A DNA stretch of 64,000 nucleotides from Pseudobacillus wudalianchiensis (GCF_001685015.1 NZ_MAYT01000029.1:1-64000), one strand, 5' to 3'. Counted from the first letter of the stretch, positions 1-8,909 are shown. The notes: generated by a model not told the origin, from the sequence alone. Program-made: numbers and translations.

Positions 1-25
1 GTATTTTGTTCAGTTTTCAAAGATC
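1..25 (-). promoter_or_regulatory. rRNA operon leader (start of leftward rrn transcript)
   Basis: Read on the minus strand this edge contains CTTTGAAAACTGAACAAAA, a sequence typical of the leader or spacer next to 16S rRNA genes in Bacillus. It lies directly downstream of two strong tandem promoters pointing the same way. The 16S gene itself would lie beyond the left edge. The placement beside ygxA matches B. subtilis, where ygxA abuts rrnD. Confidence 0.75.
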
Positions 26-61
26 AATTTCATCAACCGCCGTTTCAACAGCGACCTTTTT

Positions 62-90
62 AATATATCATCTTTTCTCTTTCTTGTCAA
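62..90 (-). promoter_or_regulatory. rrn promoter P2 (SigA)
   Basis: The minus strand carries a perfect -35 TTGACA (90-85), a 17-bp spacer and a -10 TATATT (67-62). It is the promoter proximal to the rRNA leader. The near-consensus hexamers, the spacing and the tandem arrangement with a second promoter about 98 bp upstream are typical of Bacillus rRNA operons. Confidence 0.85.
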
Positions 91-159
91 AGCTTTTTTA
101 AAAACTTTTTCAAGTGATTGTGCGCCGCTGTTGTTTTGTTTTCATCAGCGACGCTTACT

Positions 160-188
160 AATATACCAAGATTATTAAAAGCCGTCAA
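160..188 (-). promoter_or_regulatory. rrn promoter P1 (SigA)
   Basis: The minus strand carries -35 TTGACG (188-183), a 17-bp spacer and -10 TATATT (165-160). It is the distal member of the tandem rrn promoter pair and begins 20 bp beyond the end of ygxA. Confidence 0.8.
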
Positions 189-207
189 TACTTTTTAAAA
201 AAAACTT

Positions 208-1077
208 TTATTCTTTTATTAAACGATAGTGTCTATGGTAAATTCCATATCCCTTCGTCTCTATCTTTTGTTCTTCAACAAATGACTTACCAACCAAATA
301 TTCCAATAAGCCACTCAAATCTACTGCATAGTAGTTAACCTCCGGATGATTTAAGAGATCTTGGAATGCCCATGATTCTTTTTCTTTTAGTATGGAAAGT
401 AAATGAGCTGCTCCATTTTCTGTTTTTGAATGAATTAAAAAATCAATAGCAATGAAAAGAAGCTCCAGACGCTTTTCTAACTCTTCATCGCTCGTTAATA
501 ACTCTTCATATAATTTATAAATCTCTGGCTCCATCTGCTTCACCTGCAGCCAAACGGTTACCTCAGGATAAAACCCATTTTCAATAACAGCAAGGCGGGC
601 AAGATGATGCAGCGAATGCATGACATGATTATAGGCATCTAAATACTGGCCATTCCTAAAAAAGTCTCTTCCGTATGTCCATCTTCTAATTAACTTCGAA
701 AACTCTATGGCCATTTTAATTTTCCGGCCAAAAAAAGGAAACTCCCTCATTTCTTGCTTCACTTTATACACATATTCATTTCGATCAAACAAGACCTTGC
801 CGTGATAAAGCCATTCAATAAACTTTCTATTGTTACCAAGCAGCATCCATTCTTCTAATTGCGACTCTGTTACTATATAGAGCGCCGCTTTCTTATTATC
901 ATATATATAATGTTTTATGAAAACGGGCGTTTCAGCTTCTTTTACCATAATCAGCAAAATCACATCAAAGTTCTCTGTAAAGGATGGTTCGTTTTCTTTT
1001 TTTTCTACTACAATAACGCCGATTGTATTCTGTTGGCTTGTCCGTTCTTGGTAAAGCGGACGAAGGATGTCCTCCAT
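208..1077 (-). CDS. ygxA: YgxA nucleotidyltransferase-like protein
   Basis: This 289-residue soluble protein has no signal peptide or membrane segment. It resembles the Bacillus YgxA family, annotated as nucleotidyltransferase-like: an N-terminal alpha/beta part to about residue 110, then a helical C-terminal part rich in Leu and Glu. Its biochemical role is not established. A strong ribosome site (GGAGGAATTACT before ATG) supports the start. The position directly upstream of an rrn promoter pair, with perR and ygzB on the other side, is the B. subtilis arrangement and supports the call more than any motif does. Confidence 0.8.
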   Translation of the reverse strand: MEDILRPLYQERTSQQNTIGVIVVEKKENEPSFTENFDVILLIMVKEAETPVFIKHYIYDNKKAALYIVTESQLEEWMLLGNNRKFIEWLYHGKVLFDRNEYVYKVKQEMREFPFFGRKIKMAIEFSKLIRRWTYGRDFFRNGQYLDAYNHVMHSLHHLARLAVIENGFYPEVTVWLQVKQMEPEIYKLYEELLTSDEELEKRLELLFIAIDFLIHSKTENGAAHLLSILKEKESWAFQDLLNHPEVNYYAVDLSGLLEYLVGKSFVEEQKIETKGYGIYHRHYRLIKE

Positions 1078-1233
1078 AGTAATTCCTCCAAACGCAGGTT
1101 TGTTCTATCTCTGTACTATCCCCATTATTTCGACAAATAAGGATGAATCCCTTTAAAACTTTTAAATTTACGATATTCTACTGCTTCCTTATTTGTAAAT
1201 ATGATATAGTTTATTTTTAGGAGGTTAAAGAAA

Positions 1234-1584
1234 ATGGCTAAAAATTACTCAAGTAAAATTAATCGGATACGTACATTCGCTCTTAGTTTAATTTTTATTG
1301 GCTTTATTATTATGTATGCAGGGATCTTCTTTAGACAATCTCCTTTTTGGATGACGCTATTTATGCTGCTTGGTTTATTGTCTATTATCGCTAGTACAGT
1401 CGTTTATTTTTGGATTGGCATGTTATCAACGAAAGCGGTTCAAGTTGTTTGTCCTAGTTGTGGCAAGCCGACAAAAATGCTTGGCCGAGTAGATATGTGT
1501 ATGCATTGCAAAGAACCTCTTACACTAGACCAAAGTTTAGAAGGCAAGGAATTTGACGAAGGTTACAATCGAAAGAATAAATAA
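1234..1584 (+). CDS. ygzB: YgzB, membrane zinc-ribbon protein (DUF2614)
   Basis: This 116-residue protein has two predicted membrane segments (about 14-34 and 38-62). A cytoplasmic zinc-ribbon-like tail follows, with cysteines at 73, 76, 89 and 92. It matches the conserved YgzB/DUF2614 family, whose function is unknown. The start has an AGGAGG site 9 bases upstream. It runs divergently from ygxA and converges on perR, with a shared bidirectional terminator between the stop codons, the same neighbourhood as in B. subtilis. Confidence 0.85.
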   Translation: MAKNYSSKINRIRTFALSLIFIGFIIMYAGIFFRQSPFWMTLFMLLGLLSIIASTVVYFWIGMLSTKAVQVVCPSCGKPTKMLGRVDMCMHCKEPLTLDQSLEGKEFDEGYNRKNK

Positions 1585-1619
1585 AAAAGAATTGTTCGTT
1601 TGACGAACAATTCTTTTTT
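1585..1619. terminator. Bidirectional terminator between ygzB and perR
   Basis: A perfect 15-bp stem (arms 1585-1599 and 1603-1617) has a 3-base loop and A/T runs at both ends. It can serve ygzB on the plus strand and perR on the minus strand. The right arm overlaps the last bases near the perR stop. Confidence 0.85.
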
Positions 1620-2070
1620 AATGAACTTCCTTGCTTGTCGTACAATCCGGACACGTGCCGTATACCTCCATCCGATGATGGCTAACTTTAAACCCTGTCA
1701 CATGCGATGCAAGTTGTTCTACTTCATCCAGGCCCGGGTAGTGAAAATCAACAATCTTCCCGCACTCTTCACAAATCACATGATAATGATCCGTCGTCAC
1801 GAAGTCGAAGCGGCTTGACGCATCTCCGTACGTAAGCTCTTTTACTAAACCGACTTCACGGAATACGCGTAGATTATTGTAGACTGTTGCTACGCTCATA
1901 TTAGGAAATTTCCCTTCAAGCGCTTTGTATATATCGTCTGCTGTTGGGTGGGTCATAGATTGAATTAAAAATTCAAGTATCGCATGACGCTGAGGGGTAA
2001 TACGGACTCCGGTCGCTTTCAATGTATCCAATGCTTCCTGTAGATGATTATGCTCATGAGACACCGTCAT
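1618..2070 (-). CDS. perR: Peroxide-responsive repressor PerR (Fur family)
   Basis: PerR senses hydrogen peroxide by metal-catalysed oxidation of histidines and represses peroxide-defence and metal-homeostasis genes. The 150-residue protein has the winged helix of the Fur family ([11 protein letters not shown] at 25-35, then [13 protein letters not shown]). It has the His of the HPTADDIY stretch (His41, equivalent to the oxidisable His37), the FDF..DHYHV sensing-site region, and two structural-zinc CxxC pairs (CEEC about 96-99, CPDC about 136-139). Close agreement with B. subtilis PerR and the ygzB neighbour separate it from Fur and Zur. A PerR box lies 34-48 bp upstream of the start, which indicates autoregulation. 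Another candidate box precedes pfeT at 47068. Confidence 0.95.
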   Translation of the reverse strand: MTVSHEHNHLQEALDTLKATGVRITPQRHAILEFLIQSMTHPTADDIYKALEGKFPNMSVATVYNNLRVFREVGLVKELTYGDASSRFDFVTTDHYHVICEECGKIVDFHYPGLDEVEQLASHVTGFKVSHHRMEVYGTCPDCTTSKEVH

Positions 2071-2103
2071 GCACCTCTTTTCTTTCTAAAAGGTATTATT
2101 ATA

Positions 2104-2118
2104 TTATAATCTTTATAA
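2104..2118. promoter_or_regulatory. PerR box upstream of perR
   Basis: TTATAATCTTTATAA matches the PerR consensus TTATAATnATTATAA at all but one position. It lies just upstream of the perR start on the minus strand, consistent with known PerR autoregulation. Confidence 0.75.
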
Positions 2119-2186
2119 ATAGTGTACTAACTCTTTCTATGCTTTGTCAATAAAAAAGAGGACTTTATAGGACATTTGACTCTAAA

Positions 2187-2318
2187 CGTTCCAGGCTGCT
2201 GTCAAGCGCCCGCTTTCTTTACTGCTCTCCTGTTTTCGGTACTCGCTCTTTAAGGTGACTCCTACTTTTCATCAGGTCTCGCATACTAAAAGACAAACGT
2301 TCCAATCAGCCTGGAAGC
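2187..2318. repeat. Dispersed intergenic element, copy A
   Basis: This ~132-bp non-coding element lies between perR and the hydroxyacid dehydrogenase. Its left 33 bases match 26 of 33 with 61784-61816. Its right end (AAAGACAAACG then TTCCAATCA..CTGGA) matches 24 of 28 columns with the end of the same second locus, and the spacing between ends is the same. The ends carry a perfect 10-bp inverted repeat, TTCCAGGCTG at 2189-2198 and its complement at 2307-2316. No open frame of note is present. Confidence 0.65.
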
Positions 2319-2354
2319 ATGAAAATAAACATAGGAAAACAAAGTTTTATCTTA

Positions 2355-3302
2355 TTAATATCCCTTTTGTGGATCGACTTTATTCTCATAATCCGTGCCG
2401 TTTTCTTTATATATTTCCAGATTGTTCATAAATATTCTCAGAGCACGCGGCACGTATTCACTCGTCACACTTGAAATATGAGGCGTAATCGTTACGTTCT
2501 CTTGACTCCACAGCGGATGATTGTCAGGAAGCGGCTCTTCCACAAAAACGTCTAGGTAAGCATGAGCGATTTCGTTGTTTTTCAACGCCTCCATCAAGAC
2601 CTCTTCCTCGAGCAAGTCCCCTCGGCCAATATTAATAAAGGCAGCGGTTTCTTTCATTGCTTCAAAATCCTCTTTCTTTAGCAAATGTCTAGTTTCTTCT
2701 GTACTCGGCAGAATAGACACGATAAAATCTGCCTGCGGGAGAAGCGTAGACAACTTGTCCATCGTGTAGATGCGATCAAAATAGGCATTTTCATGGCCGC
2801 TGCGATTGACACCGGTCGTCTTCATTCGGAAAGCTTTAGCAAGCCGGGCAATCTCTGTACCGATTGCTCCTGTTCCCAGCATGAGCAAATGCTTGCCCGC
2901 TAACTCTCCGATCGACAGACGCTTGTTCCATGTTCTTTGCTCTTGAAGATCAAGAAATTCAGGGAACCGTTTTACATGATTTAACATGTATCCTACCGTA
3001 AACTCAGCCATCGGGATTTTATGTATGCCTCTTGCGTTTGTGACTAAGATGCCTCTTTGTTGAATGGATTGAAAAGGCATTTTCTCCATACCTGCAGAGG
3101 CAACCATAATCCATTTCAATTTTGGGCAGTGATCAATATGCTCTTTCGTCAAATCCTCTCCGAACGTCACAATGACTTCCGCTTCCGCTAAATCTTCCGC
3201 TTCCTCGATAGACTTGTAATAACTAAACGTTTCTTCAGGAAAAGCTGTACTCAATTGATCTTGCCATGTCCGCGGAGGACGAAAAGTAAATAAAATCTTC
3301 AA
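2355..3302 (-). CDS. D-isomer-specific 2-hydroxyacid dehydrogenase
   Basis: The protein is a predicted NAD(P)-dependent reductase or dehydrogenase of D-2-hydroxyacids; the substrate cannot be read from sequence. It has the Rossmann motif GTGAIG (about 143-148), the catalytic Arg in NIGRGDLL, the Glu in DVFVEEPLP and the His in ITPHIS, the classic R-E-H set. Length is about 315 residues. A longer ATG frame would overlap bcp. I chose the TTG at 3302 because GGGAGGGAG lies just upstream and translation then begins at the conserved KILFTF strand. It is 19 bases downstream of bcp and probably co-transcribed with it. Confidence 0.85.
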   Translation of the reverse strand: MKILFTFRPPRTWQDQLSTAFPEETFSYYKSIEEAEDLAEAEVIVTFGEDLTKEHIDHCPKLKWIMVASAGMEKMPFQSIQQRGILVTNARGIHKIPMAEFTVGYMLNHVKRFPEFLDLQEQRTWNKRLSIGELAGKHLLMLGTGAIGTEIARLAKAFRMKTTGVNRSGHENAYFDRIYTMDKLSTLLPQADFIVSILPSTEETRHLLKKEDFEAMKETAAFINIGRGDLLEEEVLMEALKNNEIAHAYLDVFVEEPLPDNHPLWSQENVTITPHISSVTSEYVPRALRIFMNNLEIYKENGTDYENKVDPQKGY

Positions 3303-3321
3303 CTTTCTCCCTCCCTGCTTC

Positions 3322-3792
3322 TTAGGATAAATTTTCTTTAATAAATTGGAGTGCTTCTTCCACATGGCCTGCTACTTTTACTTTTCTCCACTCTTGAGCA
3401 AGCTTCCCTTCTGTATCAATCACAAAAGTGGAGCGTTCAATCCCCATATATTCCTTGCCAAAGTTCTTTTTCAGCTTCCAAACGTCATATAGCTCACACA
3501 CTTCATGATCTTCATCAGCAAGTAACAAAAACGGCAAATCATATTTATCGATAAACTTTTCATGACGGGCAACTGGATCAGTGCTCACACCTAAAATTAC
3601 TGTGTTCAAATCGCTAAATTGATCGTGCTTGTCACGAAAATCGCACGCTTGTGTCGTACAGCCTGGCGTCATATCTTTCGGATAAAAATAAAGCACCACA
3701 TTTTTGCCTTTGTAATCAGACAATCCTACTTTTTCTCCCTTGTTTGCTGTTAGTTGAAAATCTGGAGCTGCTTCTCCTATCTTTACAGTCAT
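3322..3792 (-). CDS. bcp: Peroxiredoxin Bcp (thiol peroxidase)
   Basis: This bacterioferritin-comigratory-protein peroxiredoxin reduces hydrogen and organic peroxides with thioredoxin-type reductants in the cytosol. The 156-residue protein has the signature YPKDMTPGCTTQAC, with peroxidatic Cys45 and putative resolving Cys50, and the Arg of the active site near RSTFVID. It corresponds to ygaF in the B. subtilis gsaB-perR neighbourhood. An 11-bp inverted repeat (3814-3855) sits just upstream. Proximity to perR fits a peroxide-defence role, but no PerR box is visible in front of this gene. Confidence 0.92.
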   Translation of the reverse strand: MTVKIGEAAPDFQLTANKGEKVGLSDYKGKNVVLYFYPKDMTPGCTTQACDFRDKHDQFSDLNTVILGVSTDPVARHEKFIDKYDLPFLLLADEDHEVCELYDVWKLKKNFGKEYMGIERSTFVIDTEGKLAQEWRKVKVAGHVEEALQFIKENLS

Positions 3793-3813
3793 TTTCCTCT
3801 CTCCTTTACTTTA

Positions 3814-3855
3814 AATAAGATAATAACGAGATGCATTCGTCTGAATTATCTTATT
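3814..3855. promoter_or_regulatory. Inverted repeat upstream of bcp
   Basis: Perfect 11-bp arms AATAAGATAAT (3814-3824) and ATTATCTTATT (3845-3855) are separated by 20 bp. No U-tract follows on the minus strand, so it does not look like an ordinary terminator. It lies 22 bp upstream of the bcp start and may be an operator. Confidence 0.4.
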
Positions 3856-3895
3856 ACTAGCGTAGCGGATGAGAAAAAATATGGCAAATAAATAA

Positions 3896-4297
3896 TTACG
3901 TTGACTCTTTCTCTAACATCGTCCGCACAACGAAAGCAGTCGGAATGGTGTAGCCAATCCATGCTTCTACGAGAGCTACCCACCTTCCTGCTCCCTCGGG
4001 CACGATATCACCGTAGCCAACAGAAAAAAGCGTAATGCCGCTAAAATATAAGGAAGTAAAGAACCTGTCCAAAAAAGAAAACGGACTATGCACTTCCTCG
4101 GCCCAAACGGCATGTCCTTTGATCTCCAGCAAAGTATAAATCAGCGCAAAGCCTATCATAACAGTTAAATACAGGCATCCAAAATACAAAAAATAGTGCA
4201 AGGACAAGTAGCGGTGACGAGGTTGTCCAGGAATAAACATGCCTTTTATGCTCATCGTTAAGCAAATAACAACTGCACTAAACACAACACCAGTCAT
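3896..4297 (-). CDS. Two-transmembrane potassium channel family protein
   Basis: This 133-residue membrane protein has a short N-terminal hydrophobic stretch, a membrane segment at about 38-58, a pore helix, and the selectivity filter SVGYGD (92-97). A second pore-lining segment follows at about 104-124. This is the minimal K+ channel fold without a RCK/TrkA regulatory domain, so it probably forms a tetrameric, ungated or simply gated K+ pore. It sits between bcp and divergent gsaB. No regulatory partner is adjacent. Confidence 0.85.
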   Translation of the reverse strand: MTGVVFSAVVICLTMSIKGMFIPGQPRHRYLSLHYFLYFGCLYLTVMIGFALIYTLLEIKGHAVWAEEVHSPFSFLDRFFTSLYFSGITLFSVGYGDIVPEGAGRWVALVEAWIGYTIPTAFVVRTMLEKEST

Positions 4298-4434
4298 TTT
4301 CCCGCCTCCCCCTGTCCGCGCTTTTCTTCATATATACGTGGGAAATAATCTATTTATGATTAGCGGACTTTCATTGCCTAAATACCAGGGCAGGTCTAAA
4401 ATGGATATGTATCTATCATCAAGGAGGGCTATTC

Positions 4435-5724
4435 ATGCAACACACGAATTCTGAACAACTTCACGAGGAAGCACTGAAACATATTGTCGGAGGGGTTAAC
4501 AGTCCCTCGCGCTCTTATAAAGCAGTTGGCGGCGGTTCTCCTGTCGCTATGGAAAGAGGTAAAGGAGCTTATTTCTGGGATGTTGATGGTAATCAATATA
4601 TCGATTACTTGGCGGCTTACGGTCCAATTATTACCGGTCACGCTCATCCTCACATTACGGAAGCCATCAAGAAAGCAGCCGAAAATGGAGTGTTGTATGG
4701 CACCCCAACACCTTATGAAGTCACATTTGCCAAAATGCTAAAAGAAGCCATTCCAAGCATGGATAAGGTTCGCTTTGTCAACAGCGGAACAGAAGCCGTC
4801 ATGACAACTATTCGTGTGGCTCGTGCTTATACTGGACGCGACAAAATTATTAAATTCGCTGGCTGCTATCACGGGCATTCTGATTTAGTATTAGTAGCTG
4901 CAGGTTCTGGTCCTTCCACATTGGGTACTCCTGATTCTGCCGGTGTACCAAAAAGTATTGCTCAAGAAGTCATTACTGTACCGTTTAACGAAACAGAACC
5001 ATTAAAAGAAGCATTGGAAAAATGGGGAGAAGAAATTGCGGCCGTCTTAATCGAACCGATTGTCGGCAACTTTGGTATCGTTGAACCGCAGCCAGGCTTC
5101 TTAGAGGAAGTAAAACAGCTCACACACGAAGCTGGTGCTTTGCTTATCTTTGACGAGGTCATCACTGGATTCCGCTTTATGTACGGAGGCGCTCAAAATT
5201 TATTGAACATCACGCCTGATTTAACAGCTATGGGAAAAATTATCGGCGGCGGCTTACCGATCGGCGCTTATGGCGGCCGTAAAGAAATCATGGAAGAAGT
5301 AGCTCCGCTCGGACCTGCCTACCAAGCAGGCACAATGGCTGGTAATCCTGCCTCCATGCTTGCAGGGATTGCTTGCCTGGAAGTACTACAAAAAGAAGGA
5401 GTATACGAGGAATTAGACCGTCTTGGCGCTATCCTTGAGGAAGGAATTTTAGCATCGGCTAAAAAGTATGGTACTCCGATTACGATCAACCGTTTAAAAG
5501 GCGCTTTAACCATTTATTTTACGACTGAAAAGGTCGTTAATTATGAGCAAGCAGAAGCAACAGATGGAGAAATGTTTGGCCGTTTCTTTAAATTAATGCT
5601 TTCTCAAGGCATTCATCTCGCCCCTTCTAAATATGAAGCATGGTTTTTAACAACGGAGCATACAGATGAAGATGTCGAGAAAACGTTACAAGCAGTAGAT
5701 TTTGCTTTTTCTCAATTGCGTTAA
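4435..5724 (+). CDS. gsaB: Glutamate-1-semialdehyde 2,1-aminomutase
   Basis: The enzyme converts glutamate-1-semialdehyde to 5-aminolevulinate with pyridoxal phosphate, the entry to tetrapyrrole synthesis. The 429-residue class-III aminotransferase fold shows the N-terminal GGVNSPSR signature, the PLP-binding NSGTEA stretch, the FDEVITGFR aspartate region, and the Schiff-base lysine K268 in [12 protein letters not shown]. The AAGGAGGG ribosome site supports the start. The position next to ygaE and the bcp/perR block identifies it with B. subtilis GsaB, the paralog outside the hemAXCDBL operon. Confidence 0.93.
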   Translation: MQHTNSEQLHEEALKHIVGGVNSPSRSYKAVGGGSPVAMERGKGAYFWDVDGNQYIDYLAAYGPIITGHAHPHITEAIKKAAENGVLYGTPTPYEVTFAKMLKEAIPSMDKVRFVNSGTEAVMTTIRVARAYTGRDKIIKFAGCYHGHSDLVLVAAGSGPSTLGTPDSAGVPKSIAQEVITVPFNETEPLKEALEKWGEEIAAVLIEPIVGNFGIVEPQPGFLEEVKQLTHEAGALLIFDEVITGFRFMYGGAQNLLNITPDLTAMGKIIGGGLPIGAYGGRKEIMEEVAPLGPAYQAGTMAGNPASMLAGIACLEVLQKEGVYEELDRLGAILEEGILASAKKYGTPITINRLKGALTIYFTTEKVVNYEQAEATDGEMFGRFFKLMLSQGIHLAPSKYEAWFLTTEHTDEDVEKTLQAVDFAFSQLR

Positions 5725-5776
5725 GTGATATAATCTTCACCTAATACACTTATCTGAGAAAGGAATCATTTTATTT

Positions 5777-6856
5777 ATGAAGCTGGGTGCACGAATTTTT
5801 AAAACGGGCATTGCGATTGTTCTAGCGCTATTTGTATCGACGCTATTAGGCCTGCCTTCCCCGGTTTTCGCAGGCATTTCGGCAGTGTTTGCCATTCAGC
5901 CTACTATTTATCGCTCTTATTTAACTTTAATTCAACAAGTACAGGCAAATATTATAGGAGCTGCGATCGGCATTTCGTTTGTTCTTTTATTCGGCAATCA
6001 CATTGTATTTGTGGGGCTGGCGGCTATTGTTGCCTTAATCATAATGGTAAAGCTGCATCTAGAAAAATCCATTGGCCTGGCACTCGTTACGTTAATGGTG
6101 ATTATGGAGCTGCAGAATGAGCACTTTGTTCAATTTTCTTTGATCCGCTTTGTAACAATTATGATTGGGGTATTAGCGGCTTCTGCTGTTAACTTAATTT
6201 TTCTTCCACCCCAATACGAAACGAAGCTCTTTAGCCAGATTAACCATGTAACCGAGGATACGTTAAAATGGATTCGTCTAAGCTTGCGGACCGGAACAGA
6301 TTACCACGTTCTGAAAAAAGATATTAGTAAAATCCGCGAACGGCTCATCACCATTGATAATTTCTATTTAATGTATAAAGAGGATCGCGGAACGCTAAAA
6401 CGCAATCTCACTTCTAAAAAACGAAAAATGGTTCTATATCGCAAAATGATTTTAGCTACTCGCAGAAGCTACGATATCCTGAGAAGAATGAATCAGTTTG
6501 AAAATGACATCTCTCTTTTAACGCCGGATTTACAAAAGACGCTCGTCGATTATCTTGATTCGTTAATGAGCTACCATGAGCATTTGCTTTTGCGGTTCGT
6601 TGGCAAAGTAAAGACAACGGTCGAGATGGAGGACGTCTTTGAATTAGGAGTAGACCGGGAACAATTCATGTCTTTGTTTACCGCTGAAATAAAATCAAGC
6701 ACCTCCGAGGAAGATAATTTTTCTGTCCATCTGCTCCATCTCCTTTCCTCTGTTTTAGAATATGGAGAAAATCTGGAGCACTTGGACCAGCTTATTACAA
6801 GCTTTTCAAAGTTTCATCCAGATGATAAGCTTCCTGAATTCGAAGAAGACGAATAA
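5777..6856 (+). CDS. ygaE: YgaE, FUSC/aromatic-acid-exporter-like membrane protein
   Basis: The 359-residue protein has four to six membrane segments packed into the first ~145 residues, then a long helical cytoplasmic domain (about 150-359) rich in charged residues. This is the architecture of the ArAE/FUSC-like family (YgaE in B. subtilis). Members are proposed to export aromatic or organic acids, but the substrate is unknown here. It lies 52 bp after gsaB and ends in a strong bidirectional terminator. Confidence 0.8.
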   Translation: MKLGARIFKTGIAIVLALFVSTLLGLPSPVFAGISAVFAIQPTIYRSYLTLIQQVQANIIGAAIGISFVLLFGNHIVFVGLAAIVALIIMVKLHLEKSIGLALVTLMVIMELQNEHFVQFSLIRFVTIMIGVLAASAVNLIFLPPQYETKLFSQINHVTEDTLKWIRLSLRTGTDYHVLKKDISKIRERLITIDNFYLMYKEDRGTLKRNLTSKKRKMVLYRKMILATRRSYDILRRMNQFENDISLLTPDLQKTLVDYLDSLMSYHEHLLLRFVGKVKTTVEMEDVFELGVDREQFMSLFTAEIKSSTSEEDNFSVHLLHLLSSVLEYGENLEHLDQLITSFSKFHPDDKLPEFEEDE

Positions 6857-6890
6857 AACCCAGCTGTTTTTGGCAGCTGGGTTTTTCATT
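6856..6890. terminator. Bidirectional terminator, ygaE / peptide ABC operon
   Basis: AAACCCAGCTG (6856-6866) pairs perfectly with CAGCTGGGTTT (6874-6884) around a 7-base loop, with T runs on both strands. It ends ygaE on plus and the ABC operon on minus. Confidence 0.85.
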
Positions 6891-7810
6891 TAATTTCTCA
6901 TACGTGGATCAAGCGCATCACGAAGCCCGTCGCCCATTAAGTTAAAGCCTAAGACTGTTAGCATAATTGCAATACCCGGGAAAAACACGGTCCATGGTGC
7001 CTGCATAATAAAGTCTTTTGAATCCGCCAACATTTTTCCCCACTCCGGTGTCGGCGGCTGGGCTCCCATACCGAGAAACCCGAGAGCCGCTGCTTCAATA
7101 ATCGCTGTTGCAATAGCCAGCGTTCCTTGAACAATGATAGGAGCAAGGCTGTTCGGTAAAACATGATGAAGCAAAATCCGGCTGTCTTTCATTCCAATCG
7201 CTTTCGCTGCTGTAATATATTCCTCTTCTTTAACGGTCAGCACTTTAGAGCGGACAAGCCGGCCGAATGTCGGCACGTTAATGATAGCAATCGCAATTAA
7301 AGCGTTTTGTAAAGATGGGCCAAGCATCGCCACAACCGCGATAGCAAGCAAAATACTTGGAAAAGCAAGCAAAATATCAAACAGCCGAGAAATAATGGTG
7401 TCTACCCATCTGCCATAATAACCAGCAATAATCCCAAGGCTTGATCCAACAATAACAGAACCAGCCACGGAAATAAATCCTACCCATAAAGAGATACGGG
7501 CCCCGTACACGACACGGCTAAAAATATCCCGGCCGAATTCATCTGTCCCAAACCAGTGGTCTGAAGAAGGCGGCAAATGCTTGTTCTCCAGTGCTGTTTC
7601 TTTAAACCCATAAGGAGCAATTAAATCAGCTAGAATCGCCAACAAAATGAAAAAGGAAACAAGGACTGCACCGAATAAAGCTGCCTTATTTTTTCGAAAT
7701 CTCCGCCAGACATCAACCCACGGTGAAACCGTTTTTTCTTCCTGGTTTACGTTCACTTCAGGTCCGGACGGAGGCAGCTGAGTCTGTTCTACAATTTCTG
7801 ACATATACAC
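6890..7810 (-). CDS. Peptide ABC transporter permease (DppC/AppC type)
   Basis: This is the second inner-membrane permease of an oligo- or dipeptide importer. The 306-residue protein has a cytosolic N-terminus of ~40 residues, the OppC_N-type first membrane helix, and a binding-protein-dependent transport domain with five further helices. The EAA coupling motif is visible as EYITAAKAIGMKDSRIL...LPNSLAPIIV. It is the last gene of the operon, 8 bp after its partner permease. The gene order is that of B. subtilis appDFABC. Confidence 0.88.
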   Translation of the reverse strand: MYMSEIVEQTQLPPSGPEVNVNQEEKTVSPWVDVWRRFRKNKAALFGAVLVSFFILLAILADLIAPYGFKETALENKHLPPSSDHWFGTDEFGRDIFSRVVYGARISLWVGFISVAGSVIVGSSLGIIAGYYGRWVDTIISRLFDILLAFPSILLAIAVVAMLGPSLQNALIAIAIINVPTFGRLVRSKVLTVKEEEYITAAKAIGMKDSRILLHHVLPNSLAPIIVQGTLAIATAIIEAAALGFLGMGAQPPTPEWGKMLADSKDFIMQAPWTVFFPGIAIMLTVLGFNLMGDGLRDALDPRMRN

Positions 7811-7818
7811 GTCCTCCT

Positions 7819-8823
7819 TTAACGGTATTTAATCCGCGGATCAATTGCGGCATATAACAAATCAACAATAAGGTTAATGCAAACAAAGATAGCAGCAACG
7901 ACTAAGATCCCTGACTGAATAACGGGGTAATCACGAAACTGAATCGCGGAATAAATGTAGTTGCCAATTCCCGGCCACCCAAAAATCGTTTCCGTTAATA
8001 TGGCACCGCCTAATAGCAGTCCTGTCTGTAAACCAATAATCGTTAAGATAGGAATAAATGCATTTCGCAAAGAGTGCTTGTATACGACCTTCAACATACT
8101 CATTCCTTTTGCTCTTGCTGTCCGAATGTAGTCGGAACGCATAACCTCCAGCATACTAGAACGAGTAATCCTCGCAATAATCGCCATTGGAATGGTGGCT
8201 AAGGCGACACCAGGTAAAATTAAATGCCTAATTACCTCGAAGAACTGATCAACACGCCCCTGCAAAAGTGTATCCAGCAAATATAAGTGAGTAATGGCTG
8301 TAACGGGATCACGAATATTATCTCGCCCTGTCGTTGGCAATAAATCAAGCTTTATGGAAAAGACGTACTGCTCCATTAACCCAAGCCAAAAGATTGGCAT
8401 GGATACACCAACCAAAGCCAACACCATTAATAAATAGTCAAACCATGAGTTTTGAAACCACGCAGAGATAATACCAGCATTAACTCCGACGATAACCGCA
8501 ATGATCATAGCGAACAAAGCGAGCTCGATCGTAGCAGCTAGATAAGGCCAAATTTCTTCACTGATGGGGCTTCTCGTTCTAAACGATTCTCCGAGATCAC
8601 CCGTAATAAGATTTTTTAAATAATCGACAAACTGAATATATAATGGCCGATCCAGCCCCATTTCTTTCGTTAGAGCGGCTACCGCTTCCGGTGATGCTTG
8701 CTGCCCTAGCAGAATTTGCGCCGGGCTGCCGGGAATAGCGTGTATAAGAGAAAAAACAATCAACGTCATTCCTAATAAAACCGGAACCAGCATGGACAAA
8801 CGCCGGATTGTATAAGCAAACAT
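7819..8823 (-). CDS. Peptide ABC transporter permease (DppB/AppB type)
   Basis: The first permease of the peptide importer has 334 residues and six membrane helices. It has the N-terminal signature MFAYTIRRL..VPVLLGMTLIVF and the EAA loop DYIRTARAKGMSMLKVVYKH. A longer frame exists upstream, but the ATG at 8823 has AGGTGAGTG at suitable spacing and gives the family's normal N-terminus. It is co-directional with the binding protein upstream and the DppC-type permease downstream. Confidence 0.88.
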   Translation of the reverse strand: MFAYTIRRLSMLVPVLLGMTLIVFSLIHAIPGSPAQILLGQQASPEAVAALTKEMGLDRPLYIQFVDYLKNLITGDLGESFRTRSPISEEIWPYLAATIELALFAMIIAVIVGVNAGIISAWFQNSWFDYLLMVLALVGVSMPIFWLGLMEQYVFSIKLDLLPTTGRDNIRDPVTAITHLYLLDTLLQGRVDQFFEVIRHLILPGVALATIPMAIIARITRSSMLEVMRSDYIRTARAKGMSMLKVVYKHSLRNAFIPILTIIGLQTGLLLGGAILTETIFGWPGIGNYIYSAIQFRDYPVIQSGILVVAAIFVCINLIVDLLYAAIDPRIKYR

Positions 8824-8909
8824 GATGCACTCACCTGCTTTCAATAATAAATTCTCGTTTCCTTGCGTCGAAAAATAGAGGAGGAGCTTGATCGCTCCCC
8901 CTCCTTTTC

